Shown here: positions 1-8,542 of the stretch, one piece after another
Layout: each line of letters opens with the position of its first letter
How positions within the stretch are numbered: position 1 is the stretch's first letter
From: Streptomyces sp. HNM0575
Lineage (GTDB): Bacteria; Actinomycetota; Actinomycetes; Streptomycetales; Streptomycetaceae
Length of the DNA stretch: 64,000 bases
Direction: 5' to 3'
Assembly: GCF_012726265.1 (NCBI RefSeq)
Contig: NZ_JAASAG010000004.1
Coordinates: 518,840-582,839, forward strand
Notes under the pieces: generated by a model
The model's input: the letters and a program-made list of their open reading frames with translations, nothing else
Told to the model about the DNA's origin: nothing
The model's database searches: none
Made by a program: the position numbers and the translations under genes

Positions 1-180
1 ATCGCGGCCTGCGCACCGCTCACGCTCGCCGCGCTGAAGGAGGCCGACCGCCGCGTGCTGTCCGGTCCTGCGCCCGGCCCGGCCGAGGACCTGTACGAAC
101 TGTGCTACGGCAGCCGGGACTTCGGCGAAGGCGTCGCCGCCTTCCTCGACAAGCGCCCGCCGCGCTGGCAGGGCCGCTGA
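1..180 (+). CDS. Enoyl-CoA hydratase/isomerase family protein, C-terminal end (partial)
   Basis: Open frame entering from the left edge and ending at TGA 178-180; 59 codons are visible. The tail (EADRRVL, then a Tyr/Leu-rich helix, then SRDFGEGVAAFLDKRPPRW) is typical of the C-terminal helical trimerisation region of crotonase-fold enoyl-CoA hydratases, which end in a FxEG...FLxKRxPxW pattern. The catalytic part lies outside the window, so substrate cannot be judged. It converges on rsmB, whose stop is 9 bases away. Confidence 0.75.
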   Translation: MAACAPLTLAALKEADRRVLSGPAPGPAEDLYELCYGSRDFGEGVAAFLDKRPPRWQGR

Positions 181-188
181 CGCCCGCC

Positions 189-1622
189 TCAGCCGCGGCG
201 GCGCAGCAGCGCCAGATACATCGCGTCGGTACCGTGCAGATGCGGCCACAGCTGTACGTCGGGACCGTCCCCCAGGCCCGGCATCTCCGGCAACAGCGGC
301 CGGGCGTCGAGGAGTTCGGCTCCCGTCTCCTTGACCAGGTCGTCCACGACCGCGCGGGTCTCCGCCGGATGGGGCGAGCAGGTCGCGTATCCGACGACGC
401 CGCCGACGCGCACCGCGTTCAGCGCCTGCCGCAGCAGGTCCCGCTGGAGCGGCGCGAACCCCGGCACGTCCTCCGGGCGGCGCCGCCAGCGCGCCTCGGG
501 ACGGCGCCGCAGCGCCCCCAGCCCCGTGCAGGGGACGTCGACGAGTACCCGGTCGAAGACGCCGGGGCGCCAGGCGGGACGGGTGGCGTCCGCGGCGACC
601 ACCGCGCACGGCCCTGGGTTGCCCTCCACCGCGCGGCGCACGAGCCCCGCACGGTGCGGCTGCTTCTCTGCTGCGATCAGCACCGCGCCGCGCTGCGCGG
701 CGAGGGCCGCGAGCAGGGCCGCCTTGCCGCCGGGGCCGGCGCAGCCGTCCAGCCAGCGTTCGTCGCGGGCCTCCCCCTCGCCCTCCTCGGGCTCCAGGGG
801 CGCGGCGGCCAGGGCGAGCGCGACGAGCTGGCTGCCCTCGTCCTGCACTCCGGCGCGCCCCTCGCGTACGGCCTCCAGCTCGCCGGGATCGCCGCCCTCC
901 GCGAGCCGCACGGCATACGGCGACCAGCGCCCGGGCTCGGCCTCGCCCTGGAGCAGCTCGTCGGTGGTGACGCGGCCGGGGCGGGCGACGAGGGTCACCT
1001 CGGGCCGCTCGTTGTCGGCCTCCAGCAGCTCCTCCATGCCGGCGCTGCCGCCGCCGAGCGCGTCCCACAGCGCGGAGACGATCCACCGCGGATGTGCGTG
1101 GCGGATGCCCAGGTGCTCCTCGGGATCGTCGTCGTAGGGCGGCGCGACCTTCTCAAGCCAGCCGCCGAGATCGTCGGCGGCGATCTTGCGGAGCACGGCG
1201 TTGACGAACTTGGCGCGCCCGTCGCCCAGTACGACGCGGGCGAGTTCGACGGTGGCGCTCACTCCGGCGTGGGTGGGGATGCGGGTGCCGAGCAGCTGGT
1301 GCGCGCCGAGGGAGAGCACGTCGAGCACGGGCGGATCGACGTCGCGCAGCGGCCGGTCCACGCACTCGGCGATGATCGCGTCGTAGGTGCCCTGGTGGCG
1401 CAGCGTCCCGTAGACCAGCTCCGTGGCGAGCGCCGCGTCCCGCGCCTCGAACCGGCCCTCCTCGCGTGCCTTCCGCAGCATCGGCGGCAGCACGAGGTTC
1501 GCGTACGCGTCGCGCTCGTCGACGGCGCGCAGCGCCTCGAAGGCGAGGATGCGGACGGGGTCCTTGCGGGGACGGCGGTAGGGCTTGGACTGCCTGGATG
1601 TGCGGTGTGGCCGATTGCTCAC
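189..1622 (-). CDS. rsmB: 16S rRNA (cytosine-967-C5)-methyltransferase RsmB
   Basis: Protein of 477 aa. The first ~150 residues form a NusB-like RNA-binding domain (ILAFEALRAVDERDAYANLVL); the second half is a Rossmann SAM-dependent methyltransferase. Motif I is WLDGCAGPGGKAALL. Both cysteines of the m5C family are present: DVPCTGLG near residue 365 (motif IV) and YATCSPHPAET near residue 415 (motif VI, the expected nucleophile). It should methylate C967 of 16S rRNA. The start is GTG at 1622 with a GGAG about 10 bases upstream. It lies just downstream of fmt on the same strand, as is usual (fmt-rsmB). Confidence 0.93.
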   Translation of the reverse strand: MSNRPHRTSRQSKPYRRPRKDPVRILAFEALRAVDERDAYANLVLPPMLRKAREEGRFEARDAALATELVYGTLRHQGTYDAIIAECVDRPLRDVDPPVLDVLSLGAHQLLGTRIPTHAGVSATVELARVVLGDGRAKFVNAVLRKIAADDLGGWLEKVAPPYDDDPEEHLGIRHAHPRWIVSALWDALGGGSAGMEELLEADNERPEVTLVARPGRVTTDELLQGEAEPGRWSPYAVRLAEGGDPGELEAVREGRAGVQDEGSQLVALALAAAPLEPEEGEGEARDERWLDGCAGPGGKAALLAALAAQRGAVLIAAEKQPHRAGLVRRAVEGNPGPCAVVAADATRPAWRPGVFDRVLVDVPCTGLGALRRRPEARWRRRPEDVPGFAPLQRDLLRQALNAVRVGGVVGYATCSPHPAETRAVVDDLVKETGAELLDARPLLPEMPGLGDGPDVQLWPHLHGTDAMYLALLRRRG

Positions 1623-1781
1623 AGGAAAGGTGCTCCGGGCTGCGATGACGAGGTGTACGGGCGGGGCGTCGTGGACGCGCCGGCGGTCACCACCGGCGGG
1701 GCGCCGCCGCCGGGCGCCCCGCCAGCGTACGCCCGCACAGGAACGGGCCCGGATCCGGCGGGCAGCGGGACCGCGGCCGCG

Positions 1782-2729
1782 CTACTCCCCCAGCCGCTCG
1801 CTCCCGTCCACGCGCACGCCGCGCGCCCAGTCCGCGGCGCCCATCGGCTTCTTGCCCTGCGGCTGCACCCACTGGAGCTCGACCGGGTGCGAACCGGTGC
1901 CCGCCCACACGGAGTTCTTCGTCGCGAGCAGCTCGCCGGGACCCAGCCGGGCGTCCTCGGGCACGGGGTGCTCCGGGTGCTGCGTCAGCGAGCGGATCTT
2001 CAGCCGCTCGCCCCTGAAGAGCGTCCACGCCCCGGGTGCCGGGGTGCAGGCCCGTACGAGACGGTCCACGCGTAGCGCCGGCGCCGCCCAGTCGACCCGG
2101 GCGTCCTCGACCTCCAGCTTGGGCGCGAGCGAGACGCCCTCCTCGGGCTGCGGTACGGCACGCAGCGACCCGTCCTCGATGCCGTCCATGGTGGCGGCGA
2201 GCAGCCCGGCGCCCGCGAACGCGAGCCGGGTGAGCAGATCGCCGCTGGTGTCGCTCTCGCGCACCTTCTCCGTGACCACGCCGTACACGGGACCGGAGTC
2301 CAGGCCCTCCTCGATGAGGAAGGTGCTGGCGCCGGTCAACTCGTCGCCGGCGAGCAGCGAATGCTGCACGGGCGCCGCACCGCGCCAGGCTGGCAGCAGC
2401 GAGAAGTGCAGATTGACCCAGCCGCGGGCGGGCACGTCCAGCGCGACGCGCGGCAGCAGCGCCCCGTAGGCGACGACGGGACAGCAGTCCGGACCGATCT
2501 CGCGGAGCCTGGCGAGGAACTCCTCGTCCCGCGGCCGTACCGGCTTGAGGACCTCGATCCCGGCGTCCTCCGCCCGCTGTGCGACGGGGCTGGGAACGAG
2601 GCGGCGTCCGCGCCCGGCACGCGCGTCGGGCCGTGTCACCACGGCCGCCACCTCGTGCCGCTCCGAGGCGATCAGTGCGTCGAGAGCGGGCAAGGCGACC
2701 TCGGGAGTGCCGGCGAAGACGAGCTTCAT
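1782..2729 (-). CDS. fmt: Methionyl-tRNA formyltransferase
   Basis: Protein of 315 aa that formylates the initiator Met-tRNA with 10-formyl-THF. The start is taken at ATG 2729 ([16 protein letters not shown]), where the family's N-terminal Rossmann strand begins; the frame stays open upstream but that part is not family-like. [17 protein letters not shown] carries the folate-site Asn and His, and GLDSGPVY carries the conserved Asp. A C-terminal OB-like tRNA-binding domain follows. A GAGAGGTG Shine-Dalgarno is upstream. The rsmB gene follows on the same strand after a ~160-base gap. Confidence 0.93.
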   Translation of the reverse strand: MKLVFAGTPEVALPALDALIASERHEVAAVVTRPDARAGRGRRLVPSPVAQRAEDAGIEVLKPVRPRDEEFLARLREIGPDCCPVVAYGALLPRVALDVPARGWVNLHFSLLPAWRGAAPVQHSLLAGDELTGASTFLIEEGLDSGPVYGVVTEKVRESDTSGDLLTRLAFAGAGLLAATMDGIEDGSLRAVPQPEEGVSLAPKLEVEDARVDWAAPALRVDRLVRACTPAPGAWTLFRGERLKIRSLTQHPEHPVPEDARLGPGELLATKNSVWAGTGSHPVELQWVQPQGKKPMGAADWARGVRVDGSERLGE

Positions 2730-2907
2730 CGGTGGTGAACACCTCTCACTGAACGGCTGCCACGGAGCGCGCACCCCGCGGTCGCCAAGTCGCTGGTAAC
2801 GGCGCGCCAGTCTACGGGCCTCACATTCCGTCATATTGCGCCGCCCGAGGGGGCGTACGGACTGCCGCGCACCCCTGCCACCCGAACCACGCCGCCACCG
2901 GGCGTGA

Positions 2908-3630
<723 letters not shown>

Positions 3631-3650
3631 CTCCTCCACGGCCGTTGCTC

Positions 3651-3688
3651 CACCGCCCGGTGTGCGCTCTCCGCGCCGCCGGGCGGTG
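3651..3688. terminator. Hairpin in the convergent gap between the HTH gene and priA
   Basis: A perfect 10-bp inverted repeat (CACCGCCCGG at 3651-3660 and CCGGGCGGTG at 3679-3688) has an 18-base loop. It lies 20 bases past the HTH stop, where two genes converge. There is no T tract. The rest of the gap to 3889 is GC-rich, with GGGGCA-type runs around 3815-3845. Confidence 0.4.
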
Positions 3689-3889
3689 TGATGTCCAACG
3701 GCGGTACGGGAGACCAACGGCCGTACGGGAGCGGGGCGTTGGGCGGGGGCGAGCGCTGGGCGGGAGCGAAGGGCGCTGGACGGCGAAGAGGCGCTGAGCG
3801 GGGAACGGATGGCACCGGGGCAGGGGCAGAGGCAGGGGCAGGGGCGGCAGTGGCAGGCCGTGCGCGCAGTCGGCCGGGCGCGCGGAACG

Positions 3890-6232
3890 TCAGCCGATGT
3901 CCAGCGGATCCACGCGGATCTGCACCGGCGGCTCCCGCCGCGTGAGCCGCGCCACGTGCGCCGTCTTCAGCGCCGACGCCAGCGCGGCGCCCGACCCCTG
4001 CGGCACCCGCACCAGCGCACGTACCCACTGCTCCCCCGCCGGCGGATCGCCGGTACGGCGCGGCCGGCCATGCTCGATCACGGGCAGCGGCACGGGGCCC
4101 AGCACCTCCGCGTCGTCGGGCAGCCGGGCCTGGGAGAGCAGCCCCTCAACTGCCTCCGGCCGCCCGCTGACCGCTGCCATCCGCGCGACCGGTGGGAAGC
4201 CCAGCTCCGCACGGTCCGCGAGCTCCCGTACCGCGAAGCCCGCCGGATCCCAGCGCACCAGCGCCTGCACGGGCCGCAGCGTGGGCTCGGCGACGATCAG
4301 CACGGTGCCTCCGGCGTCCGCGGCCGCCACGGCTTCCGGTCGTTGCTCGGCGGCTCCGTCATCACCGCTGCCCCCGCTGCCGCCGTCACCGCCGCCCTCG
4401 CTGCCGCCCTCGCCGTCCCGGGCACCGCTCCCGTCCGCGCTGCTCCCACCGACAGCGCTCCCACCGACACCGCTCCCGCCAGCACCACTCCCGCCAGCAC
4501 CGCTCCCGCCAGCACCGCTCCCACCCGCCGGCCGTACGAGCGCCGCAGCCGACAGCCACCGGCGCAGCGCCTCCTCCCCCGCCCGCAGATCCGGGCGGCC
4601 CAGCAGCGCCCAGCCGTCCAGCAGCAGCGCCGCCGCATAGCCGGGGCCCTCCGCGACGGGCTCCGCACCGGGCGTCGAGACGACGATCGCCGGGGACCCG
4701 GGCACGCTGTCCAGCACATGGTCGCGTCCCGAGGTGCGCACCGGCACCGACGGGAACGCCCGCCCCAGCTCCTCCGCGGTACGGCGCGCCCCGAACACCC
4801 GCCCGCGCACCCGGGTTCCGCCGCACTGTTCGCAGTGCCAGCCCGGAGCCTCGCGAGCGCACCAGCCGCAGCGCAGCGCGCCGCCCTCCTCCAGCGCCTC
4901 CAGTGGCCCCGAGCAGTGCGGGCACCTGGCCGGGGCGCGGCACCGCTCGCACGCCAGCCGTGGCACGTAACCGCGCCGCGGCACCTGCACGAGCACCGGC
5001 CCGTGCCGCAGTGCGTCCCGCGCCGTGGACCACGCGAGGCTGGGCAGCCGCGCCGTACGGGCCGCCGGATCGCGCGCCTCGTCGAACTCGCCGACCGTAC
5101 GGATCAGCGGCGCCGTCCTGCGCAGCGTCTCCCGGCCGCCCTCCAGCGGACGCGCCCACCCCGACTCGACGAGCTGCGCCCCCTCGACGGTGCAGGTGTG
5201 CCCGCCGAGCAGGAAGCCCGCCCGCTCGGTGACCGCACGCTGGAGCAGCACCTCGCGGGCGTGCGGCTGCGGGGCGTGGTCGTCGCTGAGGGCGGCGTCG
5301 CCGTCGTCCCACAGCACGGCCAGCCCGAGGTCCTGCACGGGCGCGAACATCGCCGCGCGCGTACCCACCACGGCACGCACCGAGCCGCGGTTCACCGCGA
5401 GCCAGCGCGCGTACCGCTCCTCGGGTCCGGACTCCGCCGTCAGCAGCACATGCCGCCCCTCCCCCAGCAGGGATGTCAGCGCGTCGTCGACCCGCTGTGC
5501 CGCGCGCCCGTCGGGCAGCACGGCCAGCGCGCCCCGCCCGGAGGCGAGCGCAGCGACGACGGCACGGGCCAGCTCACCGGGCCACTCCGGTCCGGGCAGC
5601 GCGGTCCATACGGCACGGGGGGCGCCGCCGCCGGCCAGGGCCTCCAGATAGCCGGGCCCCTCCGGATACCGCTCCCAGGTGCCGGGCGCGGGCGGACCGG
5701 GTGCGGGCCGGGCCTCGGGGGACGCCCGCTTCTCGGCGCGGGCCATGCGCGGAGGCACTGCCAGCTGTACGACGTCCGCGAGTGAACCTGAGTACCGGTC
5801 CGCGACCGCCCGGCACAGCCTCAGCAGCGCCGGCGTGAGCACCCGCTCCGGCGAGAGCACCTGCGCGATCGGGGCGAGCGCACCGGGATAGTCGCTCTGC
5901 GCGACCCGCTCCACGATGAACCCGTTGATCAGCCCGCCGCCCTCACGCCGCCCTTCCCGCTCCCCCGCCCCGAAGCGCACCCGCACCCGCACCCCGGGCT
6001 GCGCCTCCTCGTCCATGGCGGCGGGCACCGCGTAGTCGAAGTACCTGTCGAGATGCACGAGCCCCTTGTCCACCAGCACCCGCGCCACGGGCAGCCCCTC
6101 GGCGAGCGCCGCCCCGCGCCATGTACGCGGCTTCGCCTTAGGCGGCTTGCTCTTGCGCACGGTCTCCCGCAGCAGGGCAAGCTGCTCCGGCGTCTCCCCG
6201 GAGCGCTCCCGCTCCCCGTCGTCGCTGCTCAC
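3890..6232 (-). CDS. priA: PriA-like primosomal protein N' (degenerate helicase)
   Basis: Protein of 780 aa. The N-terminal DNA-binding domain (VARVLVDKGLVHLDRYFDYAVP) is canonical for PriA. The zinc-binding module is intact (CERCRAPARCPHC, CGWC, CEQC: eight cysteines). The helicase core has lost its nucleotide site: where GxTGSGKT is expected the protein reads ALAVLPDGRAAQ, and the DEAH position reads WDDGD. Actinobacterial PriA proteins are known for this and are not expected to be active helicases. A Gly/Ser/Ala linker near residues 568-598 comes from a 15-bp tandem repeat. The start is GTG 6232 with no clear Shine-Dalgarno. Expected role: replication restart scaffold. Confidence 0.9.
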   Translation of the reverse strand: MSSDDGERERSGETPEQLALLRETVRKSKPPKAKPRTWRGAALAEGLPVARVLVDKGLVHLDRYFDYAVPAAMDEEAQPGVRVRVRFGAGEREGRREGGGLINGFIVERVAQSDYPGALAPIAQVLSPERVLTPALLRLCRAVADRYSGSLADVVQLAVPPRMARAEKRASPEARPAPGPPAPGTWERYPEGPGYLEALAGGGAPRAVWTALPGPEWPGELARAVVAALASGRGALAVLPDGRAAQRVDDALTSLLGEGRHVLLTAESGPEERYARWLAVNRGSVRAVVGTRAAMFAPVQDLGLAVLWDDGDAALSDDHAPQPHAREVLLQRAVTERAGFLLGGHTCTVEGAQLVESGWARPLEGGRETLRRTAPLIRTVGEFDEARDPAARTARLPSLAWSTARDALRHGPVLVQVPRRGYVPRLACERCRAPARCPHCSGPLEALEEGGALRCGWCAREAPGWHCEQCGGTRVRGRVFGARRTAEELGRAFPSVPVRTSGRDHVLDSVPGSPAIVVSTPGAEPVAEGPGYAAALLLDGWALLGRPDLRAGEEALRRWLSAAALVRPAGGSGAGGSGAGGSGAGGSGVGGSAVGGSSADGSGARDGEGGSEGGGDGGSGGSGDDGAAEQRPEAVAAADAGGTVLIVAEPTLRPVQALVRWDPAGFAVRELADRAELGFPPVARMAAVSGRPEAVEGLLSQARLPDDAEVLGPVPLPVIEHGRPRRTGDPPAGEQWVRALVRVPQGSGAALASALKTAHVARLTRREPPVQIRVDPLDIG
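4440..4529 (-). repeat. Six tandem 15-bp units inside priA
   Basis: Six consecutive 15-base units (consensus on the plus strand CCGCTCCCGCCAGCA, with a few substitutions) encode repeated GGSGA-type pentapeptides in the protein. The repeat keeps the frame and sits in a surface linker followed by a further acidic Gly/Ser stretch. It is probably a strain-variable spacer. Confidence 0.85.
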
Positions 6233-6340
6233 AGCGTTCAGTCATAGCAGACCCCACAGACAGCACCGCCCCGCCTCCGCACTGTCCGAATACCGCCCGC
6301 CCCGTCTCGACAGCACCGGGCCCTTGCTCTTGGCTTCGTA

Positions 6341-6355
6341 CGGGAAACGGGAAAC
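6341..6355 (+). promoter_or_regulatory. Direct repeat upstream of the XRE/TPR regulator gene
   Basis: CGGGAAACGGGAAAC is two adjacent copies of a 7-base unit plus one base, about 90 bases before the regulator start and in the divergent gap with priA. It is the only short repeat I see in that 212-base gap, so it is a candidate operator or promoter-proximal site for the cassette. The assignment is speculative. Confidence 0.25.
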
Positions 6356-6444
6356 ACCCCATTCGTCTTGTTCGCCCGGCCCCGCCTCCGACACGCTGGC
6401 TCATCGTGACACCGGGCTCCGGGCGGACGGTCATGGAGGACCAC

Positions 6445-7758
6445 GTGCCTGAGCAACCACTCCCCTTCGGACCGGCGTTGCGCCGGATACGCCTCGAAGC
6501 CGGGCTGTCCATCGGCCAGTTGTCACAGCGCGTCCACTACAGCAAGGCCCAACTCAGCAAGGTCGAACGGGGGTTGAAGACCCCGAGCGCAGAACTCGCC
6601 CGACTGTGCGACGCGAGGCTCAGGGCCGACGGGGAGTTGCTGTCTCGCTTACCGGAGCGGCCGGCGCCGGCTGAGCTGCCCCCGGCGCATCACGAACAGG
6701 ACGGCGAGGAGGTATGGCTGATGCACTTGTCAACGGACGGCTCGAGCTGGTTCCGGCCCATGGACCGGCGGCAGATGGTGGCCGCCGGAGCCGCCGGGGC
6801 GGCGGCGGTCATGGGACTGGGTGCGGGCACCGCCACGGCTGTTCCCGCTGAGGCGGGCGACTCGGCGCTGAAGACCGCGCGGTCGCTCTTCGACCAGTAC
6901 CGCCGTCTCGGCCAGACCTCCGGCCCGGAGGTCGTACTGCCCGCGCTCATCGCCCAGACCCACTCACTGCGGAAGCTGTCCGCCCGCACCGGCCCCCGCA
7001 GCCGCAGCGCAATGCTCCGCCTGGCCTCCCGGTACGCCGAGTACGTCGGCTGGCTCGTACAGGAGACCGGCAACGACGAGGGCGCACTGTGGTGGACGGA
7101 CCGCGCCGTCGAACTGGCGTCGGCGGGTGGCGACGACGACCTGGCGGCGTACGCGCTGGTGCGGCGTGCGCTGGTCACCTTCTACCGCGACGACTCCCGC
7201 CAGACCGTCGAACTCGCCCAGCAGGCACAGCACGACGGTCTGCCCCCGAGAATCCGCGGACTCGCCGCGCAACAGGAAGCGCAGGGCCATGCCCTGGCAG
7301 GCGACCACAGCGCATGTATGCGGAAGCTGGAACAGGCCCGCCGGTTGCTGGAAAGTGACCGGCCGGGGAACGCACCTGTCATCGGCACCTCGAACCTTCC
7401 TGACCCGGTCTCGATGATCAGCGGCTGGTGCCTGCACGATCTCGGCCGGCCGCACGAGGCGGCCGCGGTCCTCGACGAACAGCTGGGCCAGGTGCCCGAC
7501 CACGCGCTCAGGGCCCGCGCCCGCTACGGCACCCGCCGCGCTCTGGCATACGCCACCGCAGGCGAGGTCGACCACGCCTGCGCGCTGGCACGGGAGTTGC
7601 TGGACGACGCCGACGCTCTTGACTCCGCGACGATCCGTACGGACCTGCGGCGTCTCGCACGGACGCTGGCCAGGCATGGCAGCAACAGCGCCGTCCGCGA
7701 CCTGTCTCCGGCGCTCGCGGCATCACTGGGTGCCGGTCCGCCGCCGGCACACCGATGA
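6445..7758 (+). CDS. XRE-family HTH regulator with TPR-like repeats (cassette gene 1)
   Basis: Protein of 437 aa from GTG 6445; GGAGG at 6435-6439 is spaced 5 bases from it. An ATG at 6433 is possible but lacks a good Shine-Dalgarno. Residues ~8-60 are an XRE helix-turn-helix (LRRIRLEAGLSIGQLSQRV, then SKAQLSKVERG). Residues 107-132 begin [20 protein letters not shown], an internal twin-arginine-like hydrophobic stretch found in some Streptomyces XRE/TPR proteins. The rest is helical and TPR-like with paired WxxxA/ALA helices. Codon 69 is TTA (6649-6651). It is the first gene of a four-gene same-strand cluster, 19 bases before the TIR gene. Probably the cassette regulator or sensor; ligand unknown. 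Confidence 0.8.
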   Translation: MPEQPLPFGPALRRIRLEAGLSIGQLSQRVHYSKAQLSKVERGLKTPSAELARLCDARLRADGELLSRLPERPAPAELPPAHHEQDGEEVWLMHLSTDGSSWFRPMDRRQMVAAGAAGAAAVMGLGAGTATAVPAEAGDSALKTARSLFDQYRRLGQTSGPEVVLPALIAQTHSLRKLSARTGPRSRSAMLRLASRYAEYVGWLVQETGNDEGALWWTDRAVELASAGGDDDLAAYALVRRALVTFYRDDSRQTVELAQQAQHDGLPPRIRGLAAQQEAQGHALAGDHSACMRKLEQARRLLESDRPGNAPVIGTSNLPDPVSMISGWCLHDLGRPHEAAAVLDEQLGQVPDHALRARARYGTRRALAYATAGEVDHACALARELLDDADALDSATIRTDLRRLARTLARHGSNSAVRDLSPALAASLGAGPPPAHR

Positions 7759-7777
7759 AGAGAAGGGGAAGCGAATC

Positions 7778-8542
7778 ATGCCCGACGTATTCGTCAACTA
7801 CCGCACCGGAGACGGCGAAGAGGTCGCTGCCACGATCGAGCGCGAGCTGTCGCACCGATTCGGCGACGAGGTCGTCTTCCGCGACAGCAAGTCCATTCCT
7901 CCGGGCGGCTATTACCCCGACGCACTGCTCGACGGGTTACACGGCAGCAGCGCGCTGCTCGTCGTGATCGGGCCGAAATGGCTGGAGTGGCCGGACAAGT
8001 ACGCCCCCGGACGGAGAGCCCTGGAGAACGAGGACGACTGGGTACGCAAGGAGATCCTGGAGGGCTTCTCCAGTTGCATGCCCGTGATTCCGATTCTCGT
8101 CGGGCAGGGCACCGCCTATCTGGAGCCCTCGTCTCTGCCGAAACCCCTGGCGAGACTCGCTTACCTGCAAGCCCTGCCGTACGACGTGCGACAGGCGGAG
8201 CCCCATCTGGCCCGTATCGGTGATGCGCTGACGGACCTCGTGCCGGGCCTCGCCGAGCGCGACCACAGCTCGTCCCGGGAGTCCGAGAAGCCCGACGGCG
8301 GAGTCCACAACAGCGACAGCAGCGACGGCGACGGGCCGCGGACCCAGGCCCGTGACATCAGGGGCAGCGTTACGACCACGCACATCGCGAATTCCACGGG
8401 CCCGATGCACACCGGCACGGGAGACCAGCACAACCACAATCAGTCAGGCGGCGACGGCACGACTTTCATCTCCGGCGACAACCACGGCGGGGTCAACCGC
8501 AATGACGGCCGCTCCGGGCGGCAGAGGCGGGATCAGCCATGA
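7778..8542 (+). CDS. TIR-domain protein (cassette gene 2)
   Basis: Protein of 254 aa. Residues 3-140 form a TIR domain: VFVNYRTGDG (box 1), the loop VFRDSKSIPPGG, strand LLVVIGPKWLEW, and DDWVRKEI, in which E92 matches the catalytic glutamate of bacterial NAD-cleaving TIRs. Residues 160-200 are acidic, Ser/Asp-rich and probably disordered. Residues 201-219 (THIANSTGPMHTGTGDQHN) repeat, with 12 of 19 identities, the N terminus of the next protein. The tail is Gly/Asn rich. The Shine-Dalgarno is AAGGGGA. Codon 54 is TTA (7937-7939). Its stop overlaps the next start (ATGA), so the two are translationally coupled. NADase activity is inferred, not shown. Confidence 0.88.
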   Translation: MPDVFVNYRTGDGEEVAATIERELSHRFGDEVVFRDSKSIPPGGYYPDALLDGLHGSSALLVVIGPKWLEWPDKYAPGRRALENEDDWVRKEILEGFSSCMPVIPILVGQGTAYLEPSSLPKPLARLAYLQALPYDVRQAEPHLARIGDALTDLVPGLAERDHSSSRESEKPDGGVHNSDSSDGDGPRTQARDIRGSVTTTHIANSTGPMHTGTGDQHNHNQSGGDGTTFISGDNHGGVNRNDGRSGRQRRDQP

